A stretch of 64,000 nt of DNA from assembly GCA_049282355.1 (NCBI GenBank), contig JBAPTW010000152.1:1-64000 (forward strand), given 5' to 3'. The notes beneath the pieces were generated by a model, which saw only the letters and a program-made list of their open reading frames with translations, had not been told where the DNA came from and searched no databases. The position numbers and the translations under genes are program-made. This DNA comes from JAGTVB01 sp049282355 (lineage in GTDB: Bacteria; Pseudomonadota; Gammaproteobacteria; HK1). Each line of letters begins with the position of its first letter. Within the stretch, counting starts at the first letter, position 1. Shown here piece by piece: positions 41,561-52,100 of the stretch.

Positions 41561-43492
41561 TTAACCCTGCCACAGCGCACAACTGAGTGGCGGAAGCTCG
41601 AGCCGACCACCCGTGCAAGGGAGTCGGGCACTGGTCAGTCCTCCGGGCTCGAAGCGCTCATGGTCGGCAAGTTGCCGCCACTGAGTCACATCGATATCTT
41701 CCAACGAGAGATGGACCGTCTCATGGTGCGGATTAATGGCGAACAACAGCCGGTGCTGTCCCTTGCTGTAATCAGCATTGAACAAGACAGCCATGGCTGA
41801 ACCCTGGGCGGCACCAAAGTAGCGGAAATAGTCATCCGAGGGGGGAGAATCCAGGCGAAACAGCCTGCCACTTTCCGATAGGCGGAATCGTATCCAGCGT
41901 CGAAAGTACTCGTGCGAGCCGGAGAATACGAGTAACCGATGATAATCGATGGCGTTCTCCTCCGGCGCGCGATAGCTGTTGTTTATGCCTCGCTTCGTAC
42001 GCAGAGTATCTTGCCCGGCGGACAACATGGGTATACCTAACGAGCACATCAAGACCGCCAACATGAGGTGAGTACGCCGCCGATCGTTCGCAGTGGGGTG
42101 GTCGCCCCGATGATGAGGGTTTTCCGTGATCTTGTCGATCCAGCAGAGATCGTCGTGGGATTCCACGTAATTGACGCTCTGTGCCGGCCAGGCGCTCAAG
42201 TGCGCGAGGCTTCCGGCCATGAAATAGCGCAGTCCTGCCTGATTCCCCTGTCCCATGATGTAGTCGCGCAAAAACTCGCGATAGCCGTCGTTCCAGGAAG
42301 CGAAACCGCTCGATTTCAATGCCAAGGCAATATGACCCCTGAAGCTCCATGGCTCAGCGATGAGGATGACTGAGGGTTTGACACTCTTGAGCGCGGCCTC
42401 GATTTCCTTGAGCACCTTGACGCCGATTAGCTCGGCCAGATCGAAGCGAAATCCATCGATGTCGTAGGTCTCAATGAAATGAATGAGGCTGTCTATGATG
42501 AGCCGACGCCCCATTGGGGTATCACAGCGCAAATCATTGCCACAACCGCTCCAGTTGCTAAGGTTCCCGCTCTTATCGAGTTGGAAGTAATAATGCTTAT
42601 CGATGAACAAGAGGTGGTTTGGGTCACCGCTGTGGTTGTAAACTACATCCATGATGACCGCTATTCCTTGGTGATGAAAAGCGGCCACTAAGGCTCGGAA
42701 TTCCTCCACCTGTGAGCCAAGCTCCGGTACCATTGCATAGCTGCTTTCCGGAGAAAAAAAGTTCACAGACATGTAGCCCCAGTGATAGTCATCCCGGGAA
42801 TCGCAGCCTCCGAACTGCTGGACCGGCAGCAACTCAACGGCGTTTACACCGAGGCTGCGCAGATAGGAACCCTGCGCCTCTACCCATCGCTGCAATCCGG
42901 TGAAACCGAGGCGCTCCTCGTCCTCCAAGGGTACGGGCGCATAGCGGATGAGATCGCGAACGTGCGCTTCTAGCACCACAAGATCGTGCCAGCAGGGCGG
43001 TTGGAACGACGGTTCGTCACGCTTCAGGCGCCGCCGATCCCAGATGATGCCTGGGCCACCCGGTCCCACGGTTGCCACAGCATAGGGATCGAGTATCCGG
43101 AACTCACCGTCAAAATGGCTAAAGGCATCCTGATCCAATGAATCCAAACGATAGTAGTAATACCAACCATGGAGGTTGGCGGGATAGCTTGCCTCCCAAA
43201 CTCCGCTGTCGAGTCGGCTAAGCCGCTGTACCTTGGGCTCCGGACTATCCAAGTGTCTGAAAAAAAATACTCTGACGACCGCCGCCCGCGGTGCAAAGAG
43301 ACGAAACACGGTGGTGTCTCCCCTCACGGAGGCACCAAGCCAACGATCGCTTCCTAGCCTTAATAGCGCCCCGCTCTCATCGAGCAGTTCTGCCTGCTCA
43401 ACAAGCTCGGACAGCGATATTTTCTTGTCCACCTTAGCTCGCTGGCGTTCGTCCATCGACACCTTAGCCATTCGCGCTAACCTCCTGTCCAC
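41561..43492 (-). CDS. GH13 debranching enzyme (pullulanase/isoamylase type)
   Basis: 643 residues. The N-terminal CBM48-like domain (about 55-150; FRLFAPRAAVVRVFFFRHLD) fits debranching enzymes. The barrel has VIMDVVYNHSGDPNHLL, the nucleophile Asp351 in DGFRFDLAEL, the acid/base Glu380 in LIAEPWSFRG and Asp447 in VESHDDL. It should cleave alpha-1,6 branches of the stored glucan. It is the last gene of the five-gene operon headed by the water dikinase, starting 21 bp after the deacetylase gene. It is shorter than typical GlgX and closer in layout to pullulanases. Confidence 0.85.
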   Translation of the reverse strand: MDRRLARMAKVSMDERQRAKVDKKISLSELVEQAELLDESGALLRLGSDRWLGASVRGDTTVFRLFAPRAAVVRVFFFRHLDSPEPKVQRLSRLDSGVWEASYPANLHGWYYYYRLDSLDQDAFSHFDGEFRILDPYAVATVGPGGPGIIWDRRRLKRDEPSFQPPCWHDLVVLEAHVRDLIRYAPVPLEDEERLGFTGLQRWVEAQGSYLRSLGVNAVELLPVQQFGGCDSRDDYHWGYMSVNFFSPESSYAMVPELGSQVEEFRALVAAFHHQGIAVIMDVVYNHSGDPNHLLFIDKHYYFQLDKSGNLSNWSGCGNDLRCDTPMGRRLIIDSLIHFIETYDIDGFRFDLAELIGVKVLKEIEAALKSVKPSVILIAEPWSFRGHIALALKSSGFASWNDGYREFLRDYIMGQGNQAGLRYFMAGSLAHLSAWPAQSVNYVESHDDLCWIDKITENPHHRGDHPTANDRRRTHLMLAVLMCSLGIPMLSAGQDTLRTKRGINNSYRAPEENAIDYHRLLVFSGSHEYFRRWIRFRLSESGRLFRLDSPPSDDYFRYFGAAQGSAMAVLFNADYSKGQHRLLFAINPHHETVHLSLEDIDVTQWRQLADHERFEPGGLTSARLPCTGGRLELPPLSCALWQG

Positions 43493-43513
43493 CTGCCTAA
43501 ATGCATCCGTTGA

Positions 43514-44353
43514 TCAGCCAGCAGTCGAGACATCCATCAGGCCGAGCACTTCACCCGGAGGCACCTCGAACAAACGCCCGGCATGACTTAACCAAACGGA
43601 TCGATGGGCATCGTTTCGTACCTGCCCGGTACCCGACAAGCCCATGAGCGCCCTAGCCGCCGTCAAATAATCCAAGACATCGAGAGTCGTGGCATAATAA
43701 ACATCCGGGTTCCCATGCAGCAAACGGCAGAACGCCTCCAAATAATCCCAATCTTTAAGTCGATCGGCACTCAGAAAACCATCAAACTCAAAGCTGTGTC
43801 CCCAGACATAGAGCAACGCCATCTCCCCGGCGTCATACCTCAGGAACCGTTCTCCCAGTTCCAAAGCTTGGTTGTGATGACAAGAGGTAGTTAGTGTCAG
43901 TGGCCGCTCTGGAAGCCCGAACCATCCCGTGGTGTGAGTCGTTCGGCCATAAGCAAGGTCGAGCGCTGACAAGCGACCCATGACGCGCTCGTCGTAATCT
44001 CCAAATGGGTAGGCGAAACCGCGCACGGGAGCGCCTACCAGGTCCTCAAGAGCCTTCTGATCGTCAACAACTTCTCGGTCGATTCCCTCATTTGAGAGGG
44101 TGGTCAGATCAAGATGATTCGCCCCGTGGGCCGCCACCTCGTGGCCTTGATAAAGTGCTTGAACCTCGCCCCTCGCGATATGGTGAGGTATCCCGAGTCT
44201 TCCTGAATTGAGATGAAAGGTTGCCCGAAGACCATACTCATTGAGCATCGCCACCAGCCGGCGATCGTGCTCGCTCCCGTCGTCGTAGCTCATGATCAGG
44301 GCTTTTCGCTTTCCTTTCGGAAAGCGCACAACGAAATTGGCTTCTGTCTTCAT
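43514..44353 (-). CDS. polysaccharide deacetylase (NodB domain)
   Basis: 279 residues. The NodB motif 1 is YDDG (Asp24-Asp25), and the metal histidines are His76 and His80 in AAHGANHLDL. FAYPFGDYDE is motif 3. These are the features of CE4 deacetylases acting on N- or O-acetyl sugars. It has no signal peptide, unlike most family members, which argues for a cytosolic substrate. Its place inside the glucan operon, 87 bp after the barrel protein, is unusual; an acetylated glucan or aminosugar is possible but unproven. Confidence 0.85.
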   Translation of the reverse strand: MKTEANFVVRFPKGKRKALIMSYDDGSEHDRRLVAMLNEYGLRATFHLNSGRLGIPHHIARGEVQALYQGHEVAAHGANHLDLTTLSNEGIDREVVDDQKALEDLVGAPVRGFAYPFGDYDERVMGRLSALDLAYGRTTHTTGWFGLPERPLTLTTSCHHNQALELGERFLRYDAGEMALLYVWGHSFEFDGFLSADRLKDWDYLEAFCRLLHGNPDVYYATTLDVLDYLTAARALMGLSGTGQVRNDAHRSVWLSHAGRLFEVPPGEVLGLMDVSTAG

Positions 44354-44440
44354 CGGACTACAGAACTCCCCATCAGTCCGTTACGAATCACCCTCGCAGC
44401 AATGGGCATAACCGTCCGAGCGGCCATCGCTGAATAGCGC

Positions 44441-45484
44441 TTAACCAGACCGCAGAGACAGGGCACAGGCATCTCTTAGCAACACGCCATTGTCGAGCAA
44501 TCTGTCGAGCCAATAATTCATACGCTCCGCAAAATATTTATCCTCCCAATGGCTGAACAGGTGGGCATGCTCTCCAAGCGGTGACCGCCCCTCCTGGGGA
44601 TGGATCTCAAGCAGGCACGAAAGGTGGTCAGCAGTCAGCTCCGTCATGGCCGCCCGCATCAGGGCACGCAGTCCCGAAATCCCGAAGATTCCAGCGAGGA
44701 GCTGCCGATCTTGATAGGGAAACGGAATACGAATGTGTTGAAGAAAGCTCAAGTGGTCTGAAACGCCAAATGCACTTAAGGTCGATAACGGATGGCCGTC
44801 GTGCAAGTGCAAATGCAGAGGCTTGCGCAGCCGGGCCAGGCGCTGCACCAGCTCAACGACTGCCGCCTTTGCCGAGGCTACCGCCGCCTGCACCGCTGCG
44901 ATGCGATCCATGAGCTCTGGACTATCGGGACGCAAGGCGCAAACGTCATCGCCCTGCTGCTGTGCTGCATACGTTTGCCGGCAACAATGGATGGCAACGT
45001 GGGATACATCAATGGCGGCACAGACGTGCTCTAGCGCGGCGGTTTGCTCAAAGAGTGTGGCAAAAAACTCCAGTGGGAGCCCCGCGGCATACTCCACAAA
45101 CAACAACGGCGCCTTCGTGATCCCTTGAAGCCGTCGCTCCACCTCCTCGAAAGCCAATACCGTTGCCTGTGGCTGGGTCTCAAAGACTTTCTGATCGTGC
45201 ACCAAGATGCCATAGAGCTCTCCGGCAGCGCAGATCGCATAGTCACAAATAACGCTTTGGCCGGCGTCGCTCAAGAGATCGACGTCACGCGGCAGATGGG
45301 CCGTAGAGGCTTGCCCATCTGGCCTGTAGGCCATCAGCATCGCCAAGTGTTCCGGGCTGTCCGGGTAGAGCTCGCCTCCCAAGCCTGCTTCAGCAAGGCG
45401 CGCCTGTGCCAACCGCAGCAACGCCTCGTCACCACAAATCGGCGGTTGAATCGAAAGCATGGCAAGGAGCTTGGGAGAATTCAT
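44441..45484 (-). CDS. unknown protein, probably an isomerase-like TIM barrel
   Basis: 347 residues and no confident family. Several segments look like strand ends of an AP-endonuclease-2 or xylose-isomerase-like barrel with metal ligands: APLLFVEYAAGLPLEFFATL (Glu), HVCAAIDVSHVAIHCC (Asp-x-x-His) and KPLHLHLHDGHPLS (His-rich). The first third and the last 80 residues are helical. It starts 48 bp after the isomerase-dikinase fusion and lies before the deacetylase. Two barrel-type genes side by side in a glucan operon suggest a shared sugar step; the product is not known. Confidence 0.55.
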   Translation of the reverse strand: MNSPKLLAMLSIQPPICGDEALLRLAQARLAEAGLGGELYPDSPEHLAMLMAYRPDGQASTAHLPRDVDLLSDAGQSVICDYAICAAGELYGILVHDQKVFETQPQATVLAFEEVERRLQGITKAPLLFVEYAAGLPLEFFATLFEQTAALEHVCAAIDVSHVAIHCCRQTYAAQQQGDDVCALRPDSPELMDRIAAVQAAVASAKAAVVELVQRLARLRKPLHLHLHDGHPLSTLSAFGVSDHLSFLQHIRIPFPYQDRQLLAGIFGISGLRALMRAAMTELTADHLSCLLEIHPQEGRSPLGEHAHLFSHWEDKYFAERMNYWLDRLLDNGVLLRDACALSLRSG

Positions 45485-45532
45485 GGAAAATGCCTGGGAC
45501 GATTAGGGATCATCTACAGCGGGTACCTTTTT

Positions 45533-48500
45533 CTACGAAAGGCCCTGCTGAGGACGGCTCTGAACCAGGTAGACTGTGTTGTTCGCAATAACCCCCTCAA
45601 CGTCCTGGGGCGAGCCAAAGCGGGCTTCCAGAAATGCGGCGATGTCAATAAGGCGAGCGCCGAGCTGCTCGGCGTTTGCCGCATCGACTGACCACGGTAC
45701 CAAAGTGTAATCGATTCGCTCCGTCGTCGGTATCTGAGGGCCCGGACGCAAAGCGAAGCTGAAACTGGCGAGTCGCGTAAGCCGCGCCTGCCCCTTCTTG
45801 CGATCGCAAAGCAAACGATAAGGACTCCCCGACTGCACCGCCGACGCCAGTGTCTCGCCGAGCCCAACCGCCAACTCCACAGCAGCTTGCTCGCGACTGC
45901 CGGTAATGGGATCGGCGGTGTGCATGATGAAGGACAGCTCCGGGTGCACCATCTCTTGAACCAACACCGCCATACGCACCTGTTCGTGGGCAATGCCGCA
46001 GGCCATGCGGCTTAACGCCGCGCGCCACGTCCATAATGATGCCCAGACCGACCGCACCGCTTCGGCAAGCCCTTCCCGGCTAACGCCGATCACTGAGTCG
46101 TAAAGCCCCGCACCGGCAAAATCCTTTAGATCCTCGCCGTTGGCGCTAGAGCGCACCGCCAGCCGCCGATCTTGGGCAAAAAGCTCTCCGAGCTCAGAGA
46201 ACAGATGATCCGGTATCGGTACCGTTCTCAGCAGTGCCCGTAATTCCCCGAGACGTTGTTCTTGCTCTTCGGACGAAGCCCTTTCCAAGGCCTGCTGAAG
46301 CCGCTGATATCGCGCCTCCAATGCAGGATTCAAGGACAAGCAACCCTCCATCACGCCAAAGGGCAGTACCCGCCCGCTGGGCGCCCGAAACAAGCCGCTT
46401 TCTTCGGCCAGGGCCAGTAACCGGCCCGCGGCGGCGGCCTTTGCGCCACAAGTCGAGGTTTCGGCGACCGGCAAAGGAAGCGACTGAAGCTCGGTGGCGA
46501 GAGTGGTCGCCAGTAGCGCAGGCGGAGCGACGGGCAACCGCTCGGCCGGGTGGGAATTATCCTCGGCTCGCTCTAACAAGAGTTGCTCGGCCGCGACGCT
46601 AAGCTTCACCCAACTGTTGACCAGCGTCTGGAATTGCTCCAGCTGATCGCGCGCATCGGCAGTTACAAAGGGCACGCGGGCCTGACGTGCGCGCACACCC
46701 AAATGGGAAAGATGGGGAATGGGATGGGCAAGCAAAATACCCCTCACATGGCGCGGGATTTCCTCGTCTCCGTCCGCACGCCCCAGCAGTACGATCAGTG
46801 GCGCGGACGGTGAAGCCAAGGCTGCCAGCTCATCCGTGCGCACCAGCCGCCCGTAAGCCTCCCCGGCAACCAGCGTCTCCCACGGCGGTAGACCAAGGGC
46901 CGTTCGTAGCGCCGTCCGCGCCATGTCCACGAGCTTGGAGAGCTGAAATACAATGTTGCCGCGAATATCCCCTTCGCAAAATACCTCGATGGCGTGTTGG
47001 GGAACCCCCAGCGCCGTGCCAAGTAAGCTCACCCGATCGGCAAACAACCCAACCACTTTGTCGCTGTAGCCCTCTCCTAAGCGCTGCGCCCGTTCCAAGG
47101 TCGCCAATAGCCGCCGAAGCTGAAAATCACTGCTCGGATCGAAGGCCTCTGACCACCGCGCCAGTTCCGACTCGATGACGGCACACTCCTGCGCTTCTAT
47201 CTGGCTCAATCGAACATTGGCGACGAGATAACGCAGAGCACTGAGCACATCTTGCCAATAATCGGTTATCGCGAGCGGCTCCAGCTCATTGGCGAGCTCA
47301 CTGGTTAACACAAAGGCGTAATCTTCAAGACCAATGTCGGCGAGATGCAGGCGCTGCCTTGCGACACCCGTCACCGCATCCCGGTACTTAACCAGAGCTT
47401 GGCGCAGCTCAGTGAGCATCCCTAAGAGTACCCCACAATCCTCCAGGTTTCGTCCCGCAGCCGCTTTCCGATCGAGAAACGCACGGGCACGCTCGGCATC
47501 AGCCGTGCTGAGCGACGGTTGCAGCTCGAGCACCCGCTGTTCCATGCCGGTGGCGTTGAAAAACTCGCTGAGCTCTTGGTGAAAGATCTCGAACTGATTG
47601 ACGAAATCAGGCGAGTAATCGCTGCCGGGCAGGGTGATCCTTGCCAGAATTTCCTCCGAAGTCTTGAGGTCCTCGGGGCCTGCGCAGCGATGCAGCTTGT
47701 TTTGCAAGCGGTGCTTGATCTCGTGCTTTAGCTCCTTCGGGATATCATTGCGGTGGGCGATGTCGCGGATACGAGTCAGCGGTTCGCGCCGGAAAAATTG
47801 ATCGCTATGAGAGGGCAGCCAAGGCAGAATTTTACGCACAATCCAGGCATTATCCTGGGACTCCAGAGCGTCCAGCGCCTTTTCGATGGCGAGCGCCGCG
47901 CGGGCATGGTGATTGGGACGAAAGTGTCGCCCATCCTCCGCACAGGAAACCTCCGCGGTTCCCAGGAAGCGCAGATACGCCGCGATGGTGGCAAGCTCGC
48001 CTAAGGAAAGCGGCGAGTCTTCTCGTGTCAGGCGCTCGCCCACCCAAACCAGCCGCTCCCGCCAACTGGCGTGTCTCCGGTGAGCCGCGACTAACTCGGC
48101 GATGAACGGATCGCTGATGGCCTCGGGGTCGAGCGTGGTGCGGCTCGCAACCGCTTCCTCGGTACCGCCAGCCGGTTGCTCGGGCGGCGAAACCGGCTTT
48201 TCTCCAGTCACTGGTCGACGTTTTTCGGGGCGCCGTTTCTCACCGGCCCGCCCGAGCAGCGGGCGCAGCCGCTGCTCCGCTTGCAACAACAAATCGCGAG
48301 GCTCCGGCCACTGCTCAAGAATGAGAGCCCCGCTGAAGCGCCGCCTGCGCAAACGTTTGATGAATGCGCGGATCCCGCCATCGTTGTCGCCCGCCGGACC
48401 GCTGAAAACAGTCAGGTGACTATCGGCATCGCCATAGTTCTCATGCACGTGGGCGTGAATGATCGGCACTTCGGGAGCCAGTTCATCGATATAGCGGATA

Positions 48501-49063
48501 TAGTCGTTGCGTGTTGGCGCACAAAGGTTCGCATGGCCTAGATCCAGGCAAAATCCCACGTGCGCCGCACCACCATTGAGATGGCGCAGTGCGGCAAACG
48601 TTCGGTTGATGTCGTCAGGAGTGGTGTGCGGTGTGTTCTCGATACTGATGCTCACACCAAGCGCGGCAGTGCGGCGAATGACCGGTTGCAATGCGTGCAC
48701 ATAGCCTTGTGCTCCCTCGTCCATGTACAGATGCAGATTAACGATATCAGCGCCGATAGAACGGGCGAATTCGAGGCTTTCCAGCAGTAGATTATTCCCG
48801 TCTGGCCAGAGCGGATTGGCTTGCCAGGGGGCGTGGACGCTGTAACGGATGTCCCGCGCTTCACCGAGTTGCCGGATCTCGTCGCGCATCGGGTCATCCA
48901 TATCGCCGCTATCCCAGCCCGAAACACTGCCGTCCTCATAGACTTTCTTATCCACGAACCACTCAAATGCATCGAACCCATGAGCGAGCGCGAATTCGAA
49001 GGGTTCCAGTGGGGTCGTGGCAGAAAAGGCTGTTTGGTTACCAATGCGAATGCGCCGAGTCAT
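45533..49063 (-). CDS. sugar-isomerase-like TIM barrel fused to a glucan water dikinase-like protein
   Basis: 1176 residues. Residues 1-270 form an AP2Ec/sugar isomerase-epimerase barrel: VHAPW (His78), ISIENTPHT (Glu142), FCLDLGHANL (Asp174, His177), IIHAHVHENYG and ALILEQWP are the metal-ligand positions. A Pro/Lys/Glu-rich linker (270-310) follows. Residues about 310-1176 are dikinase-like: a KLH remnant of the glucan-phosphorylating motif (near 455), the phospho-His domain with His787 in HLSHLGVRARQARVPFV, and a C-terminal ATP domain (RLAVRSSANGEDLKDFAGAG ... NTVYLVQSRPQQG). No starch-binding module is recognised, unlike its neighbour. It is second in the operon after the GWD gene. It probably acts with it, perhaps as the counterpart of plant PWD. 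The role of the barrel is unknown. Confidence 0.85.
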   Translation of the reverse strand: MTRRIRIGNQTAFSATTPLEPFEFALAHGFDAFEWFVDKKVYEDGSVSGWDSGDMDDPMRDEIRQLGEARDIRYSVHAPWQANPLWPDGNNLLLESLEFARSIGADIVNLHLYMDEGAQGYVHALQPVIRRTAALGVSISIENTPHTTPDDINRTFAALRHLNGGAAHVGFCLDLGHANLCAPTRNDYIRYIDELAPEVPIIHAHVHENYGDADSHLTVFSGPAGDNDGGIRAFIKRLRRRRFSGALILEQWPEPRDLLLQAEQRLRPLLGRAGEKRRPEKRRPVTGEKPVSPPEQPAGGTEEAVASRTTLDPEAISDPFIAELVAAHRRHASWRERLVWVGERLTREDSPLSLGELATIAAYLRFLGTAEVSCAEDGRHFRPNHHARAALAIEKALDALESQDNAWIVRKILPWLPSHSDQFFRREPLTRIRDIAHRNDIPKELKHEIKHRLQNKLHRCAGPEDLKTSEEILARITLPGSDYSPDFVNQFEIFHQELSEFFNATGMEQRVLELQPSLSTADAERARAFLDRKAAAGRNLEDCGVLLGMLTELRQALVKYRDAVTGVARQRLHLADIGLEDYAFVLTSELANELEPLAITDYWQDVLSALRYLVANVRLSQIEAQECAVIESELARWSEAFDPSSDFQLRRLLATLERAQRLGEGYSDKVVGLFADRVSLLGTALGVPQHAIEVFCEGDIRGNIVFQLSKLVDMARTALRTALGLPPWETLVAGEAYGRLVRTDELAALASPSAPLIVLLGRADGDEEIPRHVRGILLAHPIPHLSHLGVRARQARVPFVTADARDQLEQFQTLVNSWVKLSVAAEQLLLERAEDNSHPAERLPVAPPALLATTLATELQSLPLPVAETSTCGAKAAAAGRLLALAEESGLFRAPSGRVLPFGVMEGCLSLNPALEARYQRLQQALERASSEEQEQRLGELRALLRTVPIPDHLFSELGELFAQDRRLAVRSSANGEDLKDFAGAGLYDSVIGVSREGLAEAVRSVWASLWTWRAALSRMACGIAHEQVRMAVLVQEMVHPELSFIMHTADPITGSREQAAVELAVGLGETLASAVQSGSPYRLLCDRKKGQARLTRLASFSFALRPGPQIPTTERIDYTLVPWSVDAANAEQLGARLIDIAAFLEARFGSPQDVEGVIANNTVYLVQSRPQQGLS

Positions 49064-49170
49064 AGGAGCTATCCAAGCTATGCGGGAGTGACAAATGTTG
49101 CCGGCGATTGTACCTCCAACCCACCGCGGCCACGACCATCCGCCGGCAGCTTCCCGTTACCCAAGGGTCC

Positions 49171-52100
49171 TTATAGCCCCACCTGGGGACGTGTTTGCAC
49201 CACGTACAACTCCCCCTGCTGCACGGCGCCTTCAATATCTTGCGCTGACCCCAGGGTTTGTTCTATTTCGCTTCCAAGGCGGGCGATCTTCGCCAGCAGA
49301 TCCTGGCGAAACCCACGATCGCAAACCAGCGGCTCGTCGCAGTAGTCTACCAAGCGCTGGCATGGCGCCTGCGCCAAAAAGCTATCGTAGAGCCCGGCGC
49401 CGGCAAACCCCTCGAGATCTTCGCCGTTCGAGTCAGAGCGAAAGATGACTCCCTGGCCATCCAGAGCAATGCTCTTGCTCGGGTATGATACGGGGGATAG
49501 CGCCAAGCTGTCTTTGCGACAGATAAAACCCAACGCCCGTCCAGGATAATTTCCCACCAGCGTCTCGCCCATGCCGACGACCACCTCGGCGAACAGCTCG
49601 TCGGTGGCGCCTGTTAACGGATTTACCGTATGGATCACGAAGGCATACTGCGCCTGCACGACTTGTTGAATCAATACCGCAAGCATCAAATCCTCGTGGG
49701 CAATCTTGAGCGTCGTGCGCGAATAATAAGCGCGCTCGTTCCACTTTGATGCCCACACTCGACACAATGCTCGCCACACAGAGGTCCATTCGTTGTCCGG
49801 CAAACCTGCTTGCCTCCATACTTCGCCGAGAGCATCCCGAAACGCCGCCGGCGCCTCGAGCGCGAGCAGAGCCTCCCTTAACTGCGCTAACACGCGCTGC
49901 GGATCGCGCTCCAACTCGCCCAGCAGCTGCTCATAGCGCTTCGCCAGCGGCGAGTTCTGCCGACACTGCAGGATTTCCTCAAAGACCCCAAAGGGCACAG
50001 CGATAGAAGTGGGAAATCGGATCCAGCTCGATAGCCGGCCCTGCAAATCCACCAGGTGGCTAGATTTGCCCCCGACCAATTCGTCGCGGAATGACGCCGA
50101 CCCGATCGCCCAGGTAGAGAATGGCCGCCGTCGCACCTCGACTGCGGGCCGTCCGCGCGGCGCCACATCACCGGGCGCGGCCTCTTGCGCTTCCTCAAAG
50201 GTAACGTCTCCCCCGGCGTTCACGGCAAAACGCAAGCGATGATGCTCTAGCGCCTTTAGCTGCTCATAGGTGACCTCATCGAAGCAAGTCGCGAACAGTA
50301 CATGGGCGTTTCGTGCTCGCACCGCCACGTGGGACACTAAGTCAGGGGTATCACGGGTGATCACGGAGGTAACCCCGTCCGGGATTTCTTCGTCGCCCGC
50401 CACGCGATCGCTGACTAACACGGTCGGCTCCGGGTAACGCTGCCCCTGAGCGTTCAGCAGGCTATTGAGGACACATACCCGACCCGCCGCCAAGGAGGCG
50501 GGACTGATGATCTGCCATCCTCCCGTGCCGCAGCGGGCTCGCAGCACGGGATCCAACCGCCGCAGTAGCGCCGACAACACGAACGGCAGATTGCCACGAA
50601 TAATCTCCTCACTGAAAACCGCAATGGTCCATTGAGCGACACCGAGCGCCTCTCCCAAAAACTCGGCCTGTGGCTGCAGACGACGATAAAGTGCATCGCT
50701 CCAATCACCGGTAACACGGGCAGCCCGGTCGGTGACACTCTTGACCTGCAGAGCCCAATCAACATCCCGCTCCCGCGCCCTGGCAAGGCCACCGAGCTGG
50801 CGAGCCACGAAAGCAAACTCTGTCTCGCCGAACGACAGGCCCATATTGTGCGCTGTCGTCGCCGCGAGCGAGGTCAGGGCCTGCACATCGACATCGCGTA
50901 AGGCCTGACGTTCAATGGCAGCGCGTAGCGCCTGCTCAAGTGCCAGATCGAGATAAAGCATGTCCCGCAAGACCCGCGGCTCATCGGTGGCATCGATACG
51001 GCGGGCAAGCAACTGACGGGTCTCGGTTAGGAGCTCCGCCCACCCCGGCAAAGCGCTGCTATCGGTAACACCCGCCCGCAATCGATTCAGCAGTTCTCTC
51101 GTGCGCTCGTCCAACCTCGCTTCCGCAGCGGCGATGGCAGATTCCATGTCGGTCCCCGAGTGCACCGAGCGCAGTAACCGCAGGAAACCCTGAAAATCAC
51201 CTACCAAGCCTTGCTTCTTCTCGGCGTAGAACTGAGGGTCAGTTTTTATGGGACGTTCGAAGCTTGCCAGACGCTCCCGGCTCACACCACCGCGCTCCAG
51301 GGTGCGGTAAAAAGCATCCAGCGCACCGTCAGCCTGAAGAAAGGCAAGGTAGGCCTCGCAAATAACCACGTCGTCGGGGGTGGTATTGTTGTGCAGCTTC
51401 TGATGCCACTCTTCCAGAAAGGTACCGTGCACTTCCTTGATATGGTGGCTATGCATGATGTTGAGGATCTCATCCCTGACCCGCTGTCCTTCCCCACCAG
51501 GACCAAGGGTGGTCAACATCAGCCGCACAGCGGGCCGACTCGTTGGATAATCTTTGTAGATACTCGCCAGGCGCAAGGTCAAGCGATCCTGGGCGTGCGC
51601 GAGCTCACGGGGTTGGGTGTTGTACCGGCGCTGCCAGTCCAGCTGACGAATGGCCGAATAGCGCAGCCACGTATAGATCAGCGCCAGTGCCTCGTCATTC
51701 TCCTCCGCCCCCTCCAGCACCTCGTAGCACAGATTGAAACGGTGCATGAGGGTCCAAGACTGTCGCCCCGTCTCGGCGCCGATGATCCGCTGTGCGAGCT
51801 GTTCCAAATTCCCCGCCGCAAGGATCTTCTTGCCGGCTGAGACCACGCGCAACCGCAGCTCCATGTCACCCCTATCCGCCTTAATCCAGCGCTCCTGCGA
51901 AGAGGCATAAAGCACGAACTGTATGGCGGGGGGCACATTCGCCTTGGCGAAGCTCATTTCCAGCCAACGCAGCCTATCTTGATCGCGAAACGGCGTCTGC
52001 AGCGCCTTATTCTGAAAATCTCGACTTCCTGGAGGCCATATTGTCTTCGGCGGCATCTGCCAGCCATCGTCAGAGCCCCCGACAATACCCCAGTGCAGCC

